Assembly (NCBI GenBank): GCA_964506075.1
Contig: CAZDKO010000029.1
Location: forward strand, 1 to 19,055
Source: CAZDKO01 sp964506075 [NCBI: uncultured bacterium]
GTDB taxonomy: Bacteria; CAZDME01; JAYEMH01
Length of the DNA: 19,055 bases
Direction of reading: 5' to 3'
Below are positions 14,284 to 19,055 of this stretch, one piece after another. The position numbers were made by a program, and so were the translations under genes. The notes beneath the pieces are model-generated. The model saw nothing but the letters and a program-made list of their open reading frames with translations, had not been told where the DNA came from and searched no databases. Each line of letters begins with the position of its first letter. The first letter of the stretch is position 1.

Positions 14284-16350
14284 TTAGGAGTCTTCACCTA
14301 AGGCATGAGAAAAGGAAAGAGGCATTTCAGGAAACGCTTTTATCCAAAGCATCAGCCAAAGTTCTGTTTCATCCCTCTTTTTAACATAAGAAAACGATGA
14401 CATCCAGCAATGCAGGTCACGGTCTATCCGGTAACGCTGCTCTGCAAATTCACTGTCATCAAAATCATACCGTCCATAAACATCAAACGCCCATTTCGGA
14501 GTAATCTGCCATTTTAAACCGGAATATAATTCGTTATTTTCATCTTCATTGTATCTATTTCCTAAAGTGAACGTCCAGATATCATCTTTCCCGTAAAGGC
14601 TAAAATCGGTATTCACCATCTCTAAACTGGTGTTATATGGATCAATATAAGAATCAAGATTAAAACCCAGCCAATCTTTAGGTCTTAATTCCAATTTAGC
14701 CCTTACATTGGCCCACCTTTTTTCATCTGAAGGCTTTTTCACGTGAAACCCGCTTTCAAGTCTAAGAGTAGCCAGGTCAACATTCATAATACGTCCATCT
14801 ATCATCCGTTTGGTCTGTAATCTGCTGTCTATTTCTAAATGAACAAAATTAAAATTGTCAAGAGTGTCTATACTGTCAAACTCAATCAATTCATCCGGGG
14901 TAACCGAAGGTTTTTTTCTGTATTCGTACCTTACGCGGGGTATAATAACATGCCTTAAACGGTCAATTTCCAGGGCTTCACTTTCCACCTCATAAATTCT
15001 ATAAAATTTAGTACTGGCCTCTACCCCGGAATAGAATATCCCGCGCCACACGGCGTCTCCATCAATATCTTTACTGTACCAGGTTTCTCTAACTCCTAAA
15101 TACGGGTCAAGGCTTAACCAGTGATATAATTTAACCGGATAAGAAATCTGGTCATAGGTATCGACCCGGACTGTGTCTCCGGCACTATCTGCACCGGCAA
15201 TTTTCTTATCCAGATAGGAAGCGTACAAATGACCTTTGTAATAAAAAGGGGTCTCTCCTATTTGCTGTTTCTGGAAATTAAACTGAACCTCCGGAAGTCT
15301 TTCCGTCTCGGTATAAAAATCGTTAACCCTCTTTTTAGCCAGAAAATTCCACATCCAGTTAGGGTACGTCCCGGTTAAAGAAATATAGGTTTCCGGCTGA
15401 ATATCCTTGACATAATCATCGTAGAAGTAGTCCTTTCTGAAATCAATATCGCTCATACGATGGAATTCAAGGGTTCCGACTATATTCTTTTTTATCTGCT
15501 CCCGATGGATTACTTCCGCCCGCCATCGGTCTTTTTTCTCTCCGGTATCCTTGTCTTTTTCGTTTATATAATAGGTCTTCCAGAAGCCACTTCGATTGGC
15601 CGGATGATATTTTAAATCTATACCCTCTGCCCAGCCTTTTTTATCGCGCCAGTCAAGGTGGGCGGTGCCATAAATAACCTTAGTCAAATCAAAATTATAC
15701 CCGCCCAAAACATAAGCACCCCAGTCAGAAGATTTACCCGGTACAATCGTCAGACGGCTCCTTTTATCGTCAAATTTACGCCGGTAATAAGGAATGTAAA
15801 ATACGGGAACTTTCCCGACGAGAAAAAAACAATGGTGGGCAACTAATTTTTTTGAGTCTAAGTAGAAATCTATTCTTTTAGCGGTAAAACGGTAGTGGGG
15901 TTTTTCCCGGTCGCAGGTGGTTATATCGCCGCCGTATATCTTAACTTCATTTTCTCCGATACGCTCAATCTTTTTTCCTTCGGCAAACCAGGGGGCATAA
16001 TAAGTGTCGGCATTAACCAGCTCTCCTTTTTTCTCTCTAAAATTATATTTTATACTCTCTCCTTTGATTTCTTCTCTCTGCTTATGAAAAATAACATTGC
16101 CTTCAGCCAGCATCTCATCCTTTTCAATCCAGAAGGTAACTTTATCGGCCGTAAGACGCATATCCTGATTTCTTATATCTACATTTCCCCTAGCTATAGC
16201 CATCTTTCCATCTTCTATATACTCCACTTCTTCAGCGGAAAGAGTAACCGGAATTTCTTCTGCCCGGACTAAAGAGGCATTACAAAGAAAAAAGGTAATT
16301 ATAGATAAAAAAACAAGGGCGATAGTTTTTACTTTATTATAACCAGTAAT
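14284..16350 (-). CDS. lptD: LptD/OstA-type LPS-assembly outer-membrane protein, ATT start
   Basis: A 688-residue protein when read from an ATT at 16350. Residues 1-30 form a good signal peptide: basic start, hydrophobic core VFLSIITFFLC, cleavage after SLVRA. The OstA/LptA-like domain follows (LTADKVTFW, AEGNVIFHK). ITTCDREKPHYRF near 144-154, with a single conserved-type Cys, and GKVPVFYIPYYRR lead into the beta-barrel. The rest alternates aromatic and polar strands, such as FYTETERLPEVQF. It would place lipopolysaccharide in the outer leaflet. No ATG, GTG or TTG lies in frame upstream of the signal core; the GTG at 16227 would remove the signal peptide and part of the domain. AAGGAG lies eight bases before the ATT. 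It is shorter than E. coli LptD (784). Confidence 0.87.
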   Translation of the reverse strand: MTGYNKVKTIALVFLSIITFFLCNASLVRAEEIPVTLSAEEVEYIEDGKMAIARGNVDIRNQDMRLTADKVTFWIEKDEMLAEGNVIFHKQREEIKGESIKYNFREKKGELVNADTYYAPWFAEGKKIERIGENEVKIYGGDITTCDREKPHYRFTAKRIDFYLDSKKLVAHHCFFLVGKVPVFYIPYYRRKFDDKRSRLTIVPGKSSDWGAYVLGGYNFDLTKVIYGTAHLDWRDKKGWAEGIDLKYHPANRSGFWKTYYINEKDKDTGEKKDRWRAEVIHREQIKKNIVGTLEFHRMSDIDFRKDYFYDDYVKDIQPETYISLTGTYPNWMWNFLAKKRVNDFYTETERLPEVQFNFQKQQIGETPFYYKGHLYASYLDKKIAGADSAGDTVRVDTYDQISYPVKLYHWLSLDPYLGVRETWYSKDIDGDAVWRGIFYSGVEASTKFYRIYEVESEALEIDRLRHVIIPRVRYEYRKKPSVTPDELIEFDSIDTLDNFNFVHLEIDSRLQTKRMIDGRIMNVDLATLRLESGFHVKKPSDEKRWANVRAKLELRPKDWLGFNLDSYIDPYNTSLEMVNTDFSLYGKDDIWTFTLGNRYNEDENNELYSGLKWQITPKWAFDVYGRYDFDDSEFAEQRYRIDRDLHCWMSSFSYVKKRDETELWLMLWIKAFPEMPLSFSHALGEDS

Positions 16351-16358
16351 GGAGGTCT

Positions 16359-16405
16359 CTCCTTATTTTTAATATATAATATATATATAGCTATAAAGGG
16401 ACCAA
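16359..16405 (-). promoter_or_regulatory. Candidate lptD promoter and ribosome binding site
   Basis: TTGGTC (16400-16405) and TATATT (16378-16383) are 16 bases apart on the minus strand, within an AT dinucleotide run and just after the transaldolase terminator. The Shine-Dalgarno AAGGAG (16359-16364) is followed by AGACCTCC. GGAG can pair with CTCC in a four-base stem that would hide the ribosome site just before the ATT start. The promoter boxes are approximate; the ribosome site is convincing. Confidence 0.4.
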
Positions 16406-16437
16406 AAATTAAAAACCTTCAAGATAAACTTGAAGGT
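16404..16437 (-). terminator. Intrinsic terminator after the transaldolase gene
   Basis: A perfect 9-bp inverted repeat (16415-16423 and 16429-16437, ACCTTCAAG/CTTGAAGGT) with a 5-base loop is followed on the minus strand by TTTTTAATTTTT. It lies 46 nt after the transaldolase stop. A second, A/T-only hairpin (CCAAAAA/TTTTTGG, 16448-16464) precedes it. It separates the ROK-DeoR-transaldolase unit from lptD. Confidence 0.88.
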
Positions 16438-16482
16438 CATTTTAACACCAAAAATTTTTTTTGGCAAGGAAATTATGTTAAT

Positions 16483-17124
16483 TCAGGATAATTTTTTCCA
16501 GTCTTTTAAAAAGGTTTCAATCCCTTTATCCGTTAAGGGGTGACTCACCAGGCATTCAGCGACTTTAAAAGGGATGGTGGCAATATCTGCCCCGCAAAGC
16601 GCCGCTTGAAGGACATGTTCGGGATGCCGGATGCTGGCAACAATTATTTCCGTAGCAATCTTATAATTCACAAATATCTGTTTTATCTGTTTCACCAGGT
16701 CCATACCTATTTGTCCAATGTCATCAAGCCGGCCGATAAAAGGACTGACAAAACTGGCCCCGGCTTTAGCCGCTACAAGGGCCTGGTTAGCAGAAAAAAT
16801 TAAAGTGGCGTTGGTTCTTATATTTTTACCTTTTAAAACCTTTATGGCTTTAAGTCCATCTATAGTGATAGGAACCTTGATCACTACATTTTTATGAATC
16901 CTGGCTAAAACTTCCGCTTCCTTGACCATTCCTTCGGATTCCAGATTTAGAACCTCTGCACTAATAGGTCCATTAATAATTTCAGCAATCTCTTTAATGG
17001 TTGAATGAAAATCCCTGCCTTCCCGGGCAACTAAAGTGGGATTAGTCGTTATCCCGTCAATTATTCCCCAGGACGCTGCTTCCCTGATATCTGCAATATT
17101 AGCCGTATCCAAAAATATCTTCAT
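16483..17124 (-). CDS. tal: Small-type transaldolase / fructose-6-phosphate aldolase family protein
   Basis: A 213-residue TalC/FSA-type enzyme that moves dihydroxyacetone units between sugar phosphates in the non-oxidative pentose phosphate pathway. Motifs are [10 protein letters not shown] at the start, [21 protein letters not shown] with the Schiff-base Lys K83, [11 protein letters not shown], and [13 protein letters not shown]. The FVSPF form favours transaldolase over fructose-6-phosphate aldolase, which usually has Tyr there. ATIPFKV and [15 protein letters not shown] close the protein, as is typical. I chose the ATG at 17124: homologues begin MKIFLDTAN, and an upstream start at 17151 would read through the poly-G ribosome site. 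That site is a G8 run ending two bases before the ATG, unusually close. It lies downstream of the DeoR and ROK genes and may share their transcript. Confidence 0.94.
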   Translation of the reverse strand: MKIFLDTANIADIREAASWGIIDGITTNPTLVAREGRDFHSTIKEIAEIINGPISAEVLNLESEGMVKEAEVLARIHKNVVIKVPITIDGLKAIKVLKGKNIRTNATLIFSANQALVAAKAGASFVSPFIGRLDDIGQIGMDLVKQIKQIFVNYKIATEIIVASIRHPEHVLQAALCGADIATIPFKVAECLVSHPLTDKGIETFLKDWKKLS

Positions 17125-17139
17125 TCCCCCCCCTTTTTT

Positions 17140-17242
17140 AGCTAATGGCAAATGGCAGAAGCGGATGGCAAATACTTTAAAAAATCCTTAAATGATTATC
17201 TGCTATGAGCTATCGGTCATAAGCTATCAGCTATAAGCCAGT
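17140..17242. repeat. Degenerate heptad repeats in the transaldolase-DeoR gap
   Basis: Two blocks of 7-bp units fill much of this 119-nt gap. Block one (17140-17173) reads AGCTAAT, GGCAAAT, GGCAGAA, GCGGAT (one base short), GGCAAAT. Block two (17201-17242) reads TGCTATG, AGCTATC, GGTCATA, AGCTATC, AGCTATA, AGCCAGT. Block one resembles the plus-strand unit GGCTGAT at 3673-3700, and block two resembles its reverse complement, so the blocks lie in opposite sense. Block two ends next to the DeoR stop. Confidence 0.75.
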
Positions 17243-17243
17243 T

Positions 17244-17999
17244 TTATCCCCATATCACTTTTACATTATACTGATGAAATTTATCCATTATTTTATTACT
17301 TAACCGCCTACTGGTAATAATGGTATCTATCTCTGCAAGAGAACAAACCGATGTAAAAGCAACTTTATCAAAAGATTTACCGGTAGCCAAAACAAAAGTT
17401 TGCGCGGCTTTTTTAATCATCATCCGTTTCATCTGCGCATTTAAAACATCATCGGTGGTTAAACCTTTTTCTAAATCAATAGAAACACCGTCAATGAAGC
17501 TTTTATTAACATTGAGTTTTTCTAAAACTGCTTCTGATAAGGGCCCCTCTAAAGTAAACTCCGGCAGTTTCAAACTCCCCCCGGTTAAAGTCACACTGAC
17601 CTGGCTTAAAGAAGCCAGTTCAACGGCTATCTTTAAAGAATTGGTAACGACATTTAGCAACAAATCTTTTTTTAACTGGCGGGCTAACATTAAAGTTATC
17701 ATCCCGCCGTCTAAATAAATAGTATCCTTACTTCTTATCTGGGAAAGAGCCAATTTAACAATTTTTGAAATTTCCCGGTAGCTTTCTTTTTCAGATGGCG
17801 TATCCGAAGAGAAAGAAGTCGTCCATCTGACGGCCCCGCCGTGAGTCCGCCGGAGGATATGGGTCGATTCCAGGAGTTTAAGGTCTCTCCTGATGGTAGA
17901 AGAAGAAACAGAAAATTTCTTGCTTAATTCATCAACACTGACGGCTTTTTTCTGCCCCAGGATTTCTTTAATTGCTTCTTTTCTTGCTCCAGATAACAT
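17244..17999 (-). CDS. DeoR-family transcriptional regulator
   Basis: A 251-residue regulator with an N-terminal DeoR winged helix: SVDELSKKFSVSSSTIRRDL (residues 21-40), then HILRRTHGGAV. The C-terminal DeoRC sensor has YLDGGMITLMLARQL near 95, NVVTNSLKIAVELA, TGG, and LATGKSFDKVAFTSVCSLAEIDTIITS near the end. Such proteins are usually repressors released by a sugar phosphate. The ATG at 17999 overlaps the end of the ROK kinase by 32 nt, with only a weak purine stretch upstream, so translation may be coupled. Placed between a sugar kinase and a transaldolase, it plausibly controls this unit; the effector is unknown. The operator cannot be identified from the sequence. Confidence 0.93.
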   Translation of the reverse strand: MLSGARKEAIKEILGQKKAVSVDELSKKFSVSSSTIRRDLKLLESTHILRRTHGGAVRWTTSFSSDTPSEKESYREISKIVKLALSQIRSKDTIYLDGGMITLMLARQLKKDLLLNVVTNSLKIAVELASLSQVSVTLTGGSLKLPEFTLEGPLSEAVLEKLNVNKSFIDGVSIDLEKGLTTDDVLNAQMKRMMIKKAAQTFVLATGKSFDKVAFTSVCSLAEIDTIITSRRLSNKIMDKFHQYNVKVIWG

Positions 18000-18960
18000 T
18001 TTTATTTTCCGCGGCTAAAATTGCCGCCCCTAATAATCCGCCGTCTTTACGAAATTTAGCCGGGACCACCTTAAGATTCTTTTGATATGGTTTCATAACG
18101 TGTTTTTTAAGAGATTTGCGCAGCGAAGAAAAAATGAACCTTGAGGCAAAAGACACCCCGCCACCGATAATGATTATTTCCGGATTGAAAACATTTACCA
18201 AGCCCGACAGCACCAGACCTATCTTCTTACCGACATTATCCCAGATTTCTTCGGCCAAAGAATCGCCTTGCTGAGCGGCCTGATTTAGAAGTAAAGGGGT
18301 AATGTTTTTTAAATTACCCTGACATAATTTTTCTAAAATTGATTTCCGCCCTTTTTTAATTTCCCTTTGAGCAATTTTTGAGAGGTAACTATTGCCGACA
18401 TAAGTTTCCAGACAGGCCTCTCCGCCGCAATTACACCTCGGGCCATTTTCTCCGACTGATATATGTCCGATTTCCGCGGCGGTGAATTTACTGCCGTGAA
18501 AAACCTTTTCTTCACAAATAATACCGCCGCCTACGCCGGTCCCCAGAGTAAGACAGATAAGAGAACTTTTTCCCTTACCTCTGCCTAAGCGCCATTCACC
18601 CAGGGCGGTAAGATTTCCATCATTATCGATAAAAGTGGGAATATTAAGACGGCGCTCAATGATTTTAGCCAGAGGAACATTTTTCCATCCGGATATATTG
18701 GTTAAACTGTAAACGATTCCTTGGCGGTCGACTAATCCGGGAATCCCGATACCGATTCCTTTAATTTCCCGGGAGGAAATTTTCAGGGACTGAATAATCT
18801 CGATGAATTGAGAAATGATGGCTTCAATTAAGCTGTATCTATTTTTATAATCTTTGGTGTTGAAAAAATTTTTTTTTATAATTTTATAATTTAAATCAAA
18901 AAGTCCAATTTTAGTCGTTGTACCTCCCACGTCAACGGCGAACACATATCTTTTGGGCAT
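17968..18960 (-). CDS. ROK-family sugar kinase (glucokinase-like)
   Basis: A 330-residue ROK kinase that phosphorylates a hexose with ATP. The phosphate-binding AVDVGGTTTKIG begins at residue 8. GIGIPGLVD near 71-78 and IDNDGNLTALGEW, with the likely catalytic D114, follow. LTLGTGVGGGI, the zinc and sugar-binding E163-I-G-H166, and the cysteines C176-N-C178 and C183 in RCNCGGEACLE complete the ROK zinc motif. IIIGGGVSFA is near the C-terminus. With no extra N-terminal helix-turn-helix it is a kinase rather than a ROK repressor. I chose the ATG at 18960 with a G8 run five bases upstream; a GTG at 18975 would read through that run. Glucose is the commonest substrate, but mannose, fructose or N-acetylhexosamine are possible. 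Confidence 0.94.
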   Translation of the reverse strand: MPKRYVFAVDVGGTTTKIGLFDLNYKIIKKNFFNTKDYKNRYSLIEAIISQFIEIIQSLKISSREIKGIGIGIPGLVDRQGIVYSLTNISGWKNVPLAKIIERRLNIPTFIDNDGNLTALGEWRLGRGKGKSSLICLTLGTGVGGGIICEEKVFHGSKFTAAEIGHISVGENGPRCNCGGEACLETYVGNSYLSKIAQREIKKGRKSILEKLCQGNLKNITPLLLNQAAQQGDSLAEEIWDNVGKKIGLVLSGLVNVFNPEIIIIGGGVSFASRFIFSSLRKSLKKHVMKPYQKNLKVVPAKFRKDGGLLGAAILAAENKNVIWSKKRSN

Positions 18961-19010
18961 TAATTCCCCCCCCACGGTGTTGCTTCTTATCGTTATTAAA
19001 TGGTTAATTG

Positions 19011-19055
19011 GTGAGCAGTAAATAGTCGTTAGTCGATAGTCGTTAGTATTTAGTA
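19011..19055. repeat. Heptad tandem repeat upstream of the ROK kinase
   Basis: Six full units of exact 7-bp period and the start of a seventh: GTGAGCA, GTAAATA, GTCGTTA, GTCGATA, GTCGTTA, GTATTTA, GTA, with the frame GTnnnTA kept in five of them. On the gene's strand the core reads ACTAACG, ACTATCG, ACTAACG. The array reaches the window edge and probably continues. No promoter was recognisable between it and the ATG at 18960. Confidence 0.8.

Noticed and set aside
15895-16272. 125-codon plus-strand open frame across the lptD 5' end
   Set aside because: Antisense to the OstA domain and signal peptide of lptD; low-complexity hydrophobic composition comes from the AT-rich opposite strand.
16370-16388. 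AT dinucleotide run as an origin or recombination site
   Set aside because: It is short, sits where a promoter is expected, and no DnaA boxes or attachment-site repeats are visible nearby.
17140-17242. CRISPR array
   Set aside because: Units are 7 bp, directly adjacent and degenerate, with no spacers and no cas genes.

Overview
This window reads as a chromosomal piece of an AT-rich, Gram-negative (diderm) bacterium. The diderm call rests on an LptD-type outer-membrane lipopolysaccharide assembly protein at 14284-16350. The AT-rich codon use, the mix of family members and the short heptad repeats suggest an uncultivated candidate-phylum lineage (Omnitrophota-like is my low-confidence guess). 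I see no marker that fixes the taxonomy. Every gene I can support is on the minus strand, so transcription runs from high to low coordinates.

Region A (16483-19055) is a small sugar-metabolism group: a ROK-family sugar kinase, a DeoR-family regulator overlapping it by 32 nt, and a small-type transaldolase. It ends in a clear intrinsic terminator (16404-16437). Region B (14284-16350) is lptD. Its signal peptide can only be reached from a non-standard ATT start with a good Shine-Dalgarno sequence.

Region C (1-14160) is a 14-gene surface-polysaccharide cluster. In transcription order it holds: UDP-glucose dehydrogenase; RmlB-like 4,6-dehydratase; GMD/RMD-like SDR; WbpP/GalE-like epimerase; GmhB-like phosphatase; UDP-xylose synthase; tyvelose-epimerase-like SDR; Wzx-like flippase; two GT2 glycosyltransferases; a B12-binding-type radical SAM protein; RmlA; an NRS/ER-like epimerase/reductase; and a third GT2 cut off by the left edge. 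Apart from gaps of 118, 69 and 30 nt near the front, genes abut or overlap, so most of it is probably one operon.

Two precursor pathways look complete on paper. Ugd and Uxs convert UDP-glucose to UDP-glucuronate and UDP-xylose. RmlA, the RmlB-like dehydratase and the NRS/ER-like protein could make dTDP-L-rhamnose without RmlC, because plant and giant-virus NRS/ER enzymes do both the epimerase and reductase steps. The remaining SDRs probably make further sugars of unknown identity, which the GT2 enzymes assemble and the flippase exports. No polymerase, chain-length regulator or initiating phosphosugar transferase is visible, so the locus probably continues past the left edge or depends on genes elsewhere.

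The most unusual signals are the NRS/ER-like gene, degenerate 7-bp tandem repeats at three places (one inside the radical SAM reading frame), the ATT-initiated lptD, a CX4CX2C radical SAM motif, and G8 runs at the ribosome binding sites of the kinase and transaldolase genes.
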